Positions 1 through 8,730 are shown, counted from the stretch's first letter. The stretch is 17,117 bases of DNA from Saccoglossus kowalevskii (GCF_000003605.2 NW_003141320.1:193883-210999), one strand, 5' to 3'. Notes: generated from the letters alone by a model not told the origin. A program made the numbers and translations.

Positions 1-150
1 CAGTCATGCATGGATGGATTTTGTTCAGATTTAGTACAATGTGTTGTACATATGCAGGTGCATTTCGGTCATGATCTGCTTTGAATGTATATGTCACTCA
101 AATATGAACGGAACGGGGACGTGTCATTGACAATGACTTGTTTTTTTTAT
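1..150. repeat. 3' end of dispersed repeat with GTCATTG/CAATGAC palindrome (copy 1)
   Basis: The segment ends with GGGGAC at 115-120, then a 7-bp perfect inverted repeat GTCATTG (123-129) / CAATGAC (131-137) with a single-base loop, then TTG and a T8 tract. The same end, with two changed bases in the palindrome, recurs at 438-468, and a related form is at 3257-3284. It lies in the kinase intron upstream of exon A. The 5' end of this copy is outside the window. The sequence between 150 and 278 shows nothing recognisable. Confidence 0.55.
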
Positions 151-277
151 TTTGATTGCACCCAAAATAGAGGTGCTTGAATGATTGAGAATGTTTGCAT
201 TTCTGAGAATATCAAATATCTACCTTTCAAGGATCTAAGCTATGTAGTGAATATGCGAAAGAGGGAACTGCACAATT

Positions 278-470
278 ATAGTCCCCGTCAGTCTTCGTCC
301 GTCCGTCTGTCCGGAGTCGTATTTCAGAATCCTGTGGACCGATTCCGTTCATTCTTTGCATGTGCCTAGTACTTGATGTGGGACGTATGCACATGCAGTG
401 CAGTTTGTTTCATAATCAGATCACAAATTTAACGAGAACTGTGTCATTTTCAATGACTTGTTTTTTTTGT
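278..470. repeat. Dispersed repeat, short copy 2, abutting the exon A acceptor
   Basis: It begins near TATAGTCCCC, followed by a GTC/CCGTC-rich tract at 287-315, and ends with GTGTCATTTTCAATGACTTG plus T8 at 461-468, matching the end of copy 1. The GTCCCC near its left end is complementary to the GGGGAC that precedes the palindrome in copy 1, as expected for terminal inverted sequences. No coding capacity. The exact ends are estimated from the resemblance to copy 1. Confidence 0.5.
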
Positions 471-484
471 GTTTTTTTCATCAG

Positions 485-596
485 CCAAGGAATATATTTC
501 TCGAGAAAGCAGACAACTGTATTCGTATTGGTGATTTTGGTCTTGCCAGGGAAGGCGTGATTGATGTTGAAGTGCCACTGACACCGCTTCACCAAG
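485..596 (+). CDS. EIF2AK1: HRI-like kinase exon A (catalytic loop end and DFG)
   Basis: This 112-nt exon follows the acceptor CAG at 482-484 and ends at 596 before GTGAGT. It starts in frame at CCA (Pro of the PRN catalytic-loop segment) and leaves one base (phase 1) for the next exon. It encodes 37 complete codons including the Mg-binding DFG. The HRD part of the catalytic loop must be in the preceding exon, outside the window. The polypyrimidine tract before the acceptor is the T-rich end of an inserted repeat. Confidence 0.88.
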
Positions 597-3500
597 GTGA
601 GTTTTTGAAAAAAGTTTATCTTTCATAGGAGCCATCTTTCATTAGGCATTCCATCCCACAGTTAGTGAACATGGACATGTTTTGATTTGAAACCAATATT
701 TTTTCATTCTATGAGTTAATACATCCATCTGTCATTTTGTTCTCATGATTTGATCAATTAAATTCCAATTTGCCAAAATTTCAAAACATAATGTTAAACA
801 GTATGATGCAATCCTGTTTGACCAACTGGCAGTAATTTTTGTTTATGAAATCATATTACAGTAGCCCCTAACTAAATTGTGGGTGATGGAATCCAAGCAA
901 AAACCGTGACTTATCGAGGGTCGCGACTTACCAAAGGGTCTCGGGAAAGGGGGGATTTATGCATTGAAAATGGATAAAAAGCCCATGTACACACATAGGT
1001 TTATTATTATAAGTACATTTTCTATATTGAACATTGTCACCGTGTCCATGTCTGCATGGATTCAATACAAAGGCATGACTTTGCAAGGGATCACTGTATT
1101 TGAAAGTGTCAACAGCCATTGTTGCATTAATTGTCATATTCTCAAAGACTGCCCCTAAGATTTTTCCAGAACCAATTATGTGCAAACTTCCCATAAGTTA
1201 ACCAGTCGGTAAAGTGAGGTGATTTACGTGATGTGTTCTCGTCTTTAATAATTGTCATCTGCAGCTGTATTACTTCTCAGGATCAATTAAACTTTTCCCT
1301 TTCTCTAAATTTACTATACTGCAAGTAAATCAGTACCTATATAAATAACAAGATATTTATCACACACTAGGGTGCAAGAAAGTTACAGTGTAATCTGATA
1401 CACATTGTGACAATGATACTATTACTTTTTATGTGCACAGAAACAGCACTCAGCATTGTGAGATGACTTCTCCCAAATATAGAGATGCCATGCTCTGATA
1501 CTGGGCTACCATGTATACCCATTAAGCCACACACAAGGTTGTTGTTCTTCAATGATTTTCCTTCCTACAGGTGTATACAGTACAGACAGCAGTCACACAT
1601 CTGGTGTGGGTACATGTACCTATGCTTCCCCAGAACAGTTGAAAGGCTCCTTCTATGATAATAAGGTTGGTATGAATTATTTGTGCGTGTATAATAATAT
1701 TTACAATGTTTTGAGAAGGATATGTATAAAAATGCCCCACCCACGTGTACACCCAGAACCTGGTCATGGAGATATAAAGTACATTCTTTAATGTAACCTC
1801 CGCTTTATTAGTTGAATGTAGTTTGAAAACAGGGACTTGTAATTTTACCTTTGTTCGTTCAGCCATGTATCCATCAGTTCATGTGTCTGTTTGCCGCAGC
1901 TGAGTCTCAGACATACCTGGGCCGATCTCACTCAAACTTTACACATACATCACATCACATATCATACATAAGCACATGCATTTGTTTCATGATCCAATTC
2001 AAGATGGCCAAATGGTGGCCATTTTGGGGCTGAAAATTAATCGAAATCAAGCCATCCCAGAACTGGATCTCAGACATGCATGTCCATTGAACATAATGGG
2101 TTTTTGATGCATGTCCTTTTTGACTCCCGTGTGCGAAGCACAAAAGGGAGTCTTTGCAGCTACCCTGTATGTCTGTCTGTCTGTCTGTATATATGTACCG
2201 GTATGTATGTATGTTTTTTGTTCCACCGTTATCTCAAGAACCACAAATCAAATTTCGATGAAATTTGGTTCATAGATACTCTGAACTAATGCACAGATTT
2301 TATTAGTTTTAGGTAAAAATCTGTGCATATTAATTAATTGCTAATTTGCATAATAATAAGTAAATTTTCAGCTTTTCCACTGATATCTCATGTACTAATT
2401 ATCATGTTCGATGAAACTCTGAACATAGATACTCTAGGACTATGCAGAGATTGATTGTTTTGGATTAAATATTTGTGTATATTAATCACCTAATTTTCAA
2501 CTGATATATCAAGTATGAATCATCACATGTCAATGAAACTTGGGACATAGATCCTGTAGAACTATGCAGAGACCTGATTTAGTTTTACTGATATCTCAAA
2601 TACTAATCATCACATCTCAATAACATTTGGTACATAAATGCTCTAAGACAATAGACAGACCTGATTAATTTGGGGTTAAAATCTGTACATATTAATTACC
2701 TAATTTGTATAATTAAATCAATTTTAAGCTTTCACACTGATATCTACAGTACTAATTATTCAATTTCAATGAACGTTGGTACATAGATGCTCTAGGTCAA
2801 TGTGCAAACCTGATTATTATCTATTATTTCCATAATTAGCATAATAATGTATAATTTTTTGGTTCTAATCACATTTCAATGAAACTTGGTACATAGATGG
2901 TCTGTTACATTGTCTCTTGTCTCCAACACTCAACACATGAGTTCTTTCAAGCTTTCTTTGATTTACATATTCAATTTAAAATGGCTGACTGATAGCCATT
3001 TTGTTTTTATCGAATGCTGTTTTGGGATCCATATTGCTAACATGGCTGGACTGATCATGTTCAAACTTTACACATGCAGCATGTGACACCTTTGCACATG
3101 CATTTGTTTCAGAATCTGATTCAAGATGGCCAATCGTCATTTTCATGCTAGAACTGAAACATGAATGAATAAAGGAATCCCACAAATAAACTGGCTCCAC
3201 TTTGTATCATGTCCGTCACACAAGTGTGAATGATTATTTGGCACTAAAAACTGGACAGGGACTTGTCATTGACAATGTCTTATTGGTAACATATCGTATT
3301 AAATACCTTACTAATAAAGTGGAATGTTGACTTTTTGGTAGCTATACTCGCATAGTACTGTTCATCTGTAGTGATCTCATGCTAAAATTCCACTAACGAT
3401 AACATAATAGCAAAAGTTTTCTGGGGAATGGGAAAAAAAGGATAAATTCACCACAATTTTTGAGAATTGATTTAATTCTTCTGTTATTTACCATCCATTC

Positions 3501-3923
3501 TGTGTTTAAGAGGAAAATATTATCTCATGTTTATTGCATTCATTTCAGTCGGACATGTACAGTCTAGGCATTATACTTTTTGAACTTTTCCATCCATTTG
3601 GTACCGAGATGGAAAGATTCAAACATCTAACTGCCATCAGGGAGGGTGACATTCCGCCAATCCTCAAAGAACAATGGCCCCATGTATGTGATGTCATAGA
3701 GAGACTATTGAGCAGAGACAGTCGTGCCAGACCCAGCGCCAAGGAGATCTTACATAGTGAACTTTACAGGAGCAAAGATGAGATCATCGAGGAGCTGCAT
3801 CAATTGTTATCTGAGAAAGACAGTAAACTGATGGAGAAAGAGAAGGAGCTGACGGAGCTGAAAAGAGAACTGAGGAAAAAGGATGAAATGATACAGAAGT
3901 TGCAGGAGATGAAATTGAAATAA
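485..3923 (+). CDS. EIF2AK1: eIF2-alpha kinase, HRI-like (EIF2AK1), 3' part, join(485..596,1571..1665,3549..3923)
   Basis: The spliced frame encodes the last 193 residues of a protein kinase. HRI family members phosphorylate the alpha subunit of eIF2 in the cytosol under heme deficiency or oxidative stress and so lower translation initiation. Seen in the sequence: PRNIFL, the end of the catalytic loop, at residues 1-6; IGDFGLA with the DFG motif at 15-21; the activation-loop stretch HTSGVGTC; YASPEQL as the APE-equivalent; SDMYSLG, the helix-F aspartate segment; the HRI-typical PFGTEMER; and RPSAKEIL at the end of the C-lobe. A roughly 50-residue coiled coil rich in Glu, Lys and Leu follows, then TAA. 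Splice phases fit exactly (phase 1, then phase 0). The PFGTEMER and VGTC.YASPEQL combination favours HRI over PERK, GCN2 or PKR. The N-lobe and heme-binding region lie upstream of the window. Kinase identity is very likely; the HRI assignment is likely. Confidence 0.9.
597..1570 (+). other. Intron between kinase exons A and B
   Basis: A 974-nt GT-AG intron, AT-rich and CpG-poor. Apart from a possible decayed inverted-repeat element at 859-1235, I see no coding exon or structured element. The acceptor is preceded by a short CTTCCTACAG tract. Confidence 0.75.
859..1235. mobile_element. Possible decayed MITE (Tigger/pogo-like ends)
   Basis: The left side starts CAGTAGCCCC and contains GACTTATCGAGGG and GCGACTTACC. 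The reverse complement of the right side (about 1180-1233) contains CTTTACCGACTGG and AACTTATGGG, so both ends carry related GACTTA/TTACCGA blocks in inverted orientation. CAGT-starting ends with such GACTTA blocks are common in Tc1/mariner-group (pogo/Tigger) MITEs. No transposase and no target-site duplication was identified. This is a weak call. Confidence 0.25.
1571..1665 (+). CDS. EIF2AK1: HRI-like kinase exon B (activation loop)
   Basis: This 95-nt exon lies between the acceptor CTACAG (ending 1570) and the donor AAG/GTTGGT (GT at 1666-1667). Its first two bases complete a glycine codon with exon A, and 31 codons follow. It carries HTSGVGTC, where the threonines align with activation-loop autophosphorylation sites of HRI kinases (family knowledge), and YASPEQL, the P+1/APE-equivalent. 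It ends in phase 0. Confidence 0.88.
2122..2920. mobile_element. Inner hairpin-led repeat with about 150-bp tandem units
   Basis: It opens with a stem-loop: GACTCCC (2122-2128) pairs with GGGAGTC (2146-2152), and inside TGTGC (2130-2134) pairs with GCACA (2138-2142) around a GAA loop. A (TGTC)n tract follows at about 2170-2187. The body has five diverged units anchored on TGATATCTCA-like sequences at 2228, 2381, 2502, 2589 and 2738 (spacings 153, 121, 87 and 149), each with ATGAAACTTGG and ACATAGATGCTC-like blocks, and a sixth partial unit ends near 2915. No coding capacity. The layout resembles pearl/Helentron-type non-autonomous elements, read here from the hairpin end. Confidence 0.55.
2170..2187. 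repeat. (TGTC)n tract within the inner element
   Basis: A short run of TGTC/TCTG tetranucleotides follows the 2122-2152 hairpin. The same position in the 4223 element holds GTCCGTCGTCCGTG, so this may be a structural part of the element and not a random microsatellite. Confidence 0.5.
3549..3923 (+). CDS. EIF2AK1: HRI-like kinase terminal exon (C-lobe and coiled coil)
   Basis: The exon follows the acceptor ATTTCAG (AG at 3547-3548) and runs 124 codons to TAA at 3921-3923. The first half is kinase subdomains IX-XI (SDMYSLGIILFELF, PFGTEMER, RARPSAKEIL). The second half, from about 3765, is a highly charged helix with repeated KEKEL/KRELRKK patterns and leucines at heptad-like spacing, ending EMKLK. 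Mammalian HRI also ends in a helical, charged segment that includes an E-K-E-I/L-A-E-L-K pattern, which supports orthology. Confidence 0.92.
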   Translation, partial: SDMYSLGIILFELFHPFGTEMERFKHLTAIREGDIPPILKEQWPHVCDVIERLLSRDSRARPSAKEILHSELYRSKDEIIEELHQLLSEKDSKLMEKEKELTELKRELRKKDEMIQKLQEMKLK

Positions 3924-4222
3924 TGTCATTATTCCCTTGTTCGATAGGATGACCAGTGATTGAATTCTGTAACCTTGTAGTATTTCATGTAGATTTCAAG
4001 TTGATAACAAACACTAACCAAAAATGATAAATTATGAATTAATTGAAAAACAGCAGGTGACGCTATAAGGAAAGAGTCAACTTTGATTAAAGTGTGCTTT
4101 TTATCTCAGTGCAGACTGAGATAATATATTCATTACTCTGATCATTACATGTGCTAGTTAAAAATTATGTGTAGTTTTAATGATAGTTTTAAATTGAAAA
4201 TAGAAAAAACATGTACATTTTT

Positions 4223-4253
4223 AGCTCCGCTGTCGACTTTGTCGAGCGGAGCT
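4223..4253. other. Terminal stem-loop of the 4223-5107 element
   Basis: A 13-bp imperfect stem, 9 outer plus 4 inner pairs, with a 2-nt bulge and a TTT loop. The outer stem is GC-rich in an AT-rich setting. Confidence 0.8.
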
Positions 4254-4300
4254 TATCATATGAGTGATTGTCCGTCGTCCGTGTCAATGTTTTACTTTTT

Positions 4301-5045
4301 CGACTTCTTCTTGAAAACTACAAGCCTGAATGCTTTGATACTTGGTGTATATGTACCTTGGGCAGACCTCTCTCAGATTTGTTCATTTCATGATCATATC
4401 TTCAATTCTCTAATTTTGGTGAATATTTTTGTAATTTTTGGTAAAAAGTGATATTTTCGACTTCTTGTTAAAAACCGCAAGTCAAATTGCTTTGAATACA
4501 TATATAGGTACTACATGTGATTCTCTCTCAGATTTGTTCATTTTGTAATGATATCTTTAGTTCTCTAATTTTGGCGAATATTTTTGGTAAAAAGTGATAT
4601 TTTCAACTTCTTGTTAAAAACCGCAAGTCCAATTGCTTTGATATTACATATATAGGTACTACATGTGGACCACTCTCAAATTTGTTCATTTTGTAATGAT
4701 ATCGTCAGTTCATTAATTTTGGTGAATATTTTTGTCATTTTTGGTAAAAAGTGATATTTTCGACTTCTTGTTAAAAACCGCAAGTCCAATTGCTTTGATA
4801 TTACATATATAGGTACTACATGTGGACCTCTCTCAGATTTGTTCATTTTGTAATGATATCTTTAATTCTCTAATTTTGGTGAATATTTTTGTCATTTTTG
4901 GTAAAAAGTGATATTTTCTTCTTGTTAAAAACCACAATCATTTATGGTGAAAAATGATATTTTTGAATTCTTGTTGAAAACAGCAAGTCGCATTGCATTG
5001 ATACTATACATGTTGTTCATTTTCTAATGATATCTTCTGTTCTTT
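4301..5045. repeat. Tandem units of about 157 bp inside the Helentron-like element
   Basis: Units share TGATATTTTCGACTTC, AAAAACCGCAAGTC, TTGCTTTGATA, TATAGGTAC, TCAGATTTGTTCATTT and TCTCTAATTTTGG in fixed order. Spacings of the anchor are 157, 146, 157 and about 156, followed by a roughly 50-bp truncated piece. Units 2-4 are much more alike than unit 1, consistent with local expansion after insertion. Confidence 0.8.
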
Positions 5046-6140
5046 AATTGAAATGTGCATTGCTAACAGCGGAGCTATCTCAGCCGAGGGGGTGCTTTTT
5101 TTGTATGTGCATCAACTTTTGAAAATAACGAATCTGAAACCTTTTTTTTTTTTTACTTAATATTGACTCTTGACTTTTATTCCCCTTGAACTGGTGGATA
5201 GATGAATTTCATCGTATATAAATCAATCCATTTTTTCAGAAAGATGCCTCCTGTCATTCATAGTGCCCTCAGTGTTCATACTGAAATTCTTTTGTTTATT
5301 CATTGGCAAGACGCACACCACTGTACTACGTATTTCTATGGGCTCTGCGCGCGCTGCTGCTGAACTTGGAACACCGACCGAAGAGCCGGTGAAAACAACA
5401 GGAACTCAACTTTGAAGTAATCCTGAACAATCAAATTTATACATGTTACACACGTAGGGTTAATCTTGTTACACTTGGGAGTCTTAACAACCATCCCAAA
5501 GTACTGTTTTCTGGGAGTTACCGACCTTTGTTTTCACCGTGATGGTTGCCATGCAGTGAAAATGCCCTGGATGTCCGCCCCGAGAATACAAATGAGACCT
5601 GTTTCCTATTTCAGGTTGTATTATGCTACTGACTTTGTTTTATAATTCAGCTGCATCTGTTGTCTCTCAGCCTGGTTGTAAGTCATGATTTATCACTCTG
5701 AATTTCTGGGTTTGAAAAAAAAATGGATTGAAATATAATGGAAATTATACAAGAATTTAAGGGTAATCATGAAATTACAAGTGTAATTGTCACCCATTGA
5801 TGTGCCTTGTATGGTATGGTATAAAACATACTTGCAGTGTACCAAAAAGGGAAATGTGTAATACGGTAAATGCCTGTAACTTAGAATGTTAGGCTTTACA
5901 TTAGTGTTTGGTTTATAGAGCTTTTTAAATCTGTATGAGGGTCTGGAAATAGCATTCAGTTTGGATGGGTTTTGGTTTTCTGTATATCTTCTGTAGTGAA
6001 GTTGAATGTTATAACATCATCAGGGTTAATTTGTAATGATAATAGTAAATAGTGGATGTTAAAATATCGAGTGAATATTTATTGTCATGAGCTTTACATT
6101 GATTTTATATTTGTACTTATTTAATATGTTTTGTTTCAAT

Positions 6141-6170
6141 AATATATTGATCATTAATATATTGATCATT
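6141..6170. repeat. 15-bp perfect tandem duplication
   Basis: AATATATTGATCATT occurs twice back to back (6141-6155 and 6156-6170), each copy with a TGATCA palindrome. Probably replication slippage. Confidence 0.8.
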
Positions 6171-6246
6171 AATAGAGAACAGATCTCTTTACAAGGCCTC
6201 AACTCCATGTATACCGTATTTCATCAATATTGATGCTTGAATCTAT

Positions 6247-6252
6247 AATAAA
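6247..6252 (+). terminator. AATAAA, possible polyadenylation signal
   Basis: This is the first canonical AATAAA on the plus strand after the kinase stop codon, 2.3 kb downstream and just before the 56-bp minisatellite. It could end a long kinase 3' UTR, but by chance alone the hexamer is frequent in AT-rich DNA. Confidence 0.25.
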
Positions 6253-6289
6253 CACTATACAAGACAATGCTTAACTTCTTACAGATTTT

Positions 6290-7400
6290 ACTCTCAGATT
6301 CACAAACCAAACAAGCTGACCATAGTTACTGCCTCTCTTAATCCTATGAGCTGACCTGAGTTACTGCCTCTCCGAGACGTTGCATGATCTCCAAACCCAA
6401 TAAGCTGACCAGAATTACAGCCTCTTCTCATGGATCTTGCATGATCCACAAACCTAACATCCTGATCAGCATTACAGCCTTTTATGGATCATACATGATC
6501 CCTAAACCCAATAAGCTGACTGGAGTTACTGCCTCTGCTGACCCATAAACCAAACAAGCTGACCAGTCTTGCTGCCTCTTCTTGTTGATCTTGCATGCTC
6601 CCCAAACAGCCTCTTCTCATGGACCATTTTACTGCCTCTGCTGAGCCTTACTTGTTCCCCTAATCCCAATTAGCTGACCAGCATTACAACCTCTTCTCAT
6701 GGATTTTGCATGATCCCCAAACCCAATAAGCTGACTAGAGTTACTGCCCCTTCTGGGACCCTACATGATCAATGAACCCAATAAGCTGACCAGCGTTACA
6801 GCCTCTTCTGCTGGATCTTGCATCATCCCCAAACCCTATGAGCTGACTGGAGTTACTGTCTCTTCTTGACCTTTGCAAGATTCACAAACCCAACAAGGTG
6901 GCCAGCGTTACAGTCTCTTATGGATCTTGCATGATCCCCAAACCCAATAAGCTGACCAGCAATACAGCCTCTTCTCATGGATCTTACATGGTCGCCAAAC
7001 CCTACAAGCTGACTGGAGTTACTGCCTCTACTGAGCTTTACTGTTCCCCTACACCTAATAAGCTGACCTGCGTTATAGCCTCTTCTCGTGGAATTTGCAT
7101 GGTCCCAAAACCCTGCAAGCTGACCAGAGTTGCTGTCCCTTCTGGACCTTGCATGTGCTTCAGCCTTTTAGATCTTGCATGATTCCCGAACTGTAGTTAC
7201 TGCTGAACCTTGCCGGATACCAATACCAACAAGCTGACCAGAGTTACTTCCTTTCCTGGATTGTACATGTTCCCCAAATCTACAAGCTGACCGGAGTCAC
7301 TCCCTCTTCTTCTGGATTGTACATGTTCCCCAAATCTACAAGCTGACAAGAGTTACTGACCCTTCTGGACCTTGCATGATTCTTGAACCCAACATAGTTA
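6290..7400. repeat. Degenerate 54-57-bp minisatellite, about 19 units
   Basis: Units are anchored on AAGCTGACC, followed by AG(A/C)(G/A)TTAC(T/A)GCCTCTTCT, then GGATCTTGCATGATC and CCAAACCCAATA. The anchor CTGAC occurs at 6316, 6351, 6405, 6516, 6559, 6674, 6731, 6786, 6843, 6952, 7009, 7063, 7120, 7234, 7287 and 7343, with diverged anchors at 6462 and 6898. Most spacings are 54, 55 or 57, and gaps near 114 mark units whose anchor is lost. Divergence between units is high, so the array looks old. From 6898 to 7182 it stays open in one frame with a 19-residue period, but no gene structure supports translation. Confidence 0.85.
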
Positions 7401-7537
7401 TTTATGATATCTAAAGATGTATACTAGTGTTTGCTTTTTTCGAAGACAAAGACTATCTCATTAATATCTTGTTTTACAAATTTGATACACATTGGGCACA
7501 ACTAATTTACTTCTCATCTTGGCGACTTGTCTTGCAG

Positions 7538-7726
7538 AAATTACAGTTTCTATATCCTCAATTGCACGTTCTGCCTCTAGATGACAGTATAGCAACTACA
7601 CAAGGCAGGTCACTCCAATATATTTCTGCTCTAGTGTTGAAGTTAGTAAACCATCTTAAAATCAGGCCTGTTAGAATTGGGGAAATCAAATTCCCATTGT
7701 TCGATCTCAAAGAAAACTGTGTGTGA
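7538..7726 (+). CDS. Possible terminal coding exon, product unknown
   Basis: A candidate acceptor, TGTCTTGCAG (AG at 7536-7537), is followed by 62 open codons in phase 0 and TGA at 7724-7726. The predicted peptide begins KLQFLYPQL, continues with LPLDDS and LQYISALVLKLVNHLK, and ends FPLFDLKENCV. It mixes hydrophobic and charged residues like a globular C-terminus. I do not recognise the family and found no partner exon in this window. The same frame is open upstream of the acceptor to 7427, which weakens the splice argument. It could be the last exon of an upstream gene read past the minisatellite, a pseudogene fragment or chance. Confidence 0.2.
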   Translation, partial: KLQFLYPQLHVLPLDDSIATTQGRSLQYISALVLKLVNHLKIRPVRIGEIKFPLFDLKENCV

Positions 7727-8450
7727 CTGTGACATCGACATATTATTTTCTGGTCACTTCGTGTGACAAAAATTTTAGTCTGTGACGTCCATCTAACATA
7801 CCGGTATATCATGGATTCGTACTTTGTTCTGGATGTACATACAGTAAACTAGGTTTACGTGCATATGCAGTGAATATCACGAGTATCACGATTACAAGTT
7901 CAAAGGCATGACATCAACCTTAGTCTTGTTGAACAAAGTTAAACATCCACGTGAAATAATGCGCGAGAAATGTTGTTTGCTCACAAATAGTATATAATAT
8001 AACATGGTTTGTCCTCAGCACACGTCAAAAATAACTCTGGCATCCTTATTAAAAAGAGTAACGGATTTTCCTTGAGGTGGTGCTATCCTCGTTTAACCCT
8101 CCAGATCTGTAAGTGGGCCCTTTGCCCGTAGATCTGAATAAAACATTACCAATTACTAGTAATTACCCCCCCCCCCCCACACACACACGATAAAATTTCC
8201 GATACCGAATGCTTGGCTTGGGGACAACTTGCATATCAATTATACCTTTAGGATAGGGAAGATAATCCATATTCCATCTCAAATCCCACTTGTAAAGGAA
8301 TCATTTTCTCACCCCCAGTGACTAACCTGAAATGCTTGATTTCTGATAATAAAACTCAACATTTGGGATCGGGGCAACCATCAAGTGTTATTAACCGATG
8401 TGAAATGCACTACACTTGTTTTTTTAATCTAGTTAACGATGGTTGGAGTG
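7727..8450. other. Intergenic stretch with no gene seen
   Basis: No exon or known element is recognised. It contains the poly-C/CA microsatellite at 8166-8188. CpG becomes noticeably more frequent from about 7900 than in the first 7.3 kb, marking the start of a compositional change. Confidence 0.6.
8166..8188. repeat. Poly-C plus (CA)n microsatellite
   Basis: A run of about 13 C residues is followed directly by (AC)n and CG. Confidence 0.85.
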
Positions 8451-8730
8451 TTGTGTACATATACTGATTGTTGTGACGCTGGTGTTTGCTTTCGCACCTC
8501 ATCAAATGGCGGGGCGAGTCAGTGACCGCGACGCAGTTTAACCTGTATCAGATTTATCGGTGGTGATACGAGTTCGTTGCGGTAATTTCTTCTCGCAGTT
8601 TTAATGCCAGCTGGTGATTAATCGGTCGTGCAATATTGTTGAGGTTATCAACAGCTATCCGCTTGGCTCCGTACTTAATTCACTTAAATCCACTCCATTG
8701 TATGAGTTCACATATCGCGTTTAATCCAGG
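8450..8730 (+). promoter_or_regulatory. Probable TATA-less promoter and 5' leader of the GPx-like gene
   Basis: CpG-dense sequence precedes the start at 8731. CAAATGGCGG at 8503-8512 resembles a YY1 site, a common element near start sites of TATA-less promoters, and overlaps a GGGGCG Sp1-type box at 8511-8516. No TATA box is visible. The presumed leader contains a five-codon upstream ORF (ATG near 8605) and a longer out-of-frame ORF from ATG 8702 to 8836 that overlaps the main start. Both could lower translation of the main frame. The transcription start is not determined. Confidence 0.4.

Larger units (their letters stand above)
1825..3290. repeat. Outer dispersed repeat, split by an inner element
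   Basis: Two diverged copies of one internal unit flank the inner element. Left: TCAAACTTTACACA... CACATGCATTTGTTTCA... TTCAAGATGGCCAA at about 1933-2014. Right: the same order at about 3059-3134. ACAGGGACTTGT appears near both ends (1829 and 3254), the right one followed by the GTCATTG palindrome (3265-3271) found in the 1-150 copy. I infer one element about 670 bp long before insertion. Ends are approximate. Confidence 0.45.
1666..3548 (+). other. Intron between kinase exons B and C, mostly repeat-derived
   Basis: A 1883-nt GT-AG intron. About 1825-3290 is a composite of one repeat inserted into another. The rest (3290-3548) is unremarkable AT-rich sequence leading to the ATTTCAG acceptor. 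No exon-like open frame with splice sites was seen inside. Confidence 0.75.
4223..5107 (-). mobile_element. Helentron/pearl-like non-autonomous element
   Basis: The left end is a strong hairpin: AGCTCCGCT (4223-4231) pairs with AGCGGAGCT (4245-4253), and CGAC (4234-4237) pairs with GTCG (4241-4244) around a TTT loop, leaving a GT bulge. The arm AGCGGAGCT recurs once at the far end (5068-5076), before CTCAGCCGAGGGGGTGC and a T7 tract. The interior has five or six units of about 157 bp anchored on CGACTTCTTGTTAAAA at 4301, 4458, 4604, 4761, about 4917 (truncated) and 4965. Reading the minus strand puts the hairpin near the 3' end and the repeated arm near the 5' end, the layout described for Helentron-associated and pearl elements. 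No ORF of its own. The family assignment is inference. Confidence 0.6.
3924..6252 (+). other. Kinase 3' UTR candidate and 3' flank
   Basis: After the TAA at 3921-3923 I see no AATAAA until 6247. ATTAAA at about 4086 could serve a short 3' UTR. Between them lie a Helentron-like element (4223-5107), a T-tract at about 5143-5154, and about 1.1 kb of AT-rich sequence (5160-6246) with no recognisable exon. A GCGCGCGCTGCTGCTG run occurs near 5347, and a perfect 15-bp tandem duplication of AATATATTGATCATT is at 6141-6170. UTR length cannot be decided without transcript data. Confidence 0.35.

Noticed and set aside
928-1194. Opposed open frames in the first visible kinase intron
   Set aside because: They overlap a possible decayed MITE, lack splice signals and match no known family.
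4167-4451. 94-codon plus-strand open frame
   Set aside because: It lies across the hairpin and first unit of the 4223-5107 element and has no protein-like conservation between units.
8511-8531. Possible antioxidant response element near the GPx-like promoter (GTCAGTGACCGCGAC)
   Set aside because: The TGACNNNGC core is not satisfied (TGACCGCGA), so no NRF2-type site is claimed.
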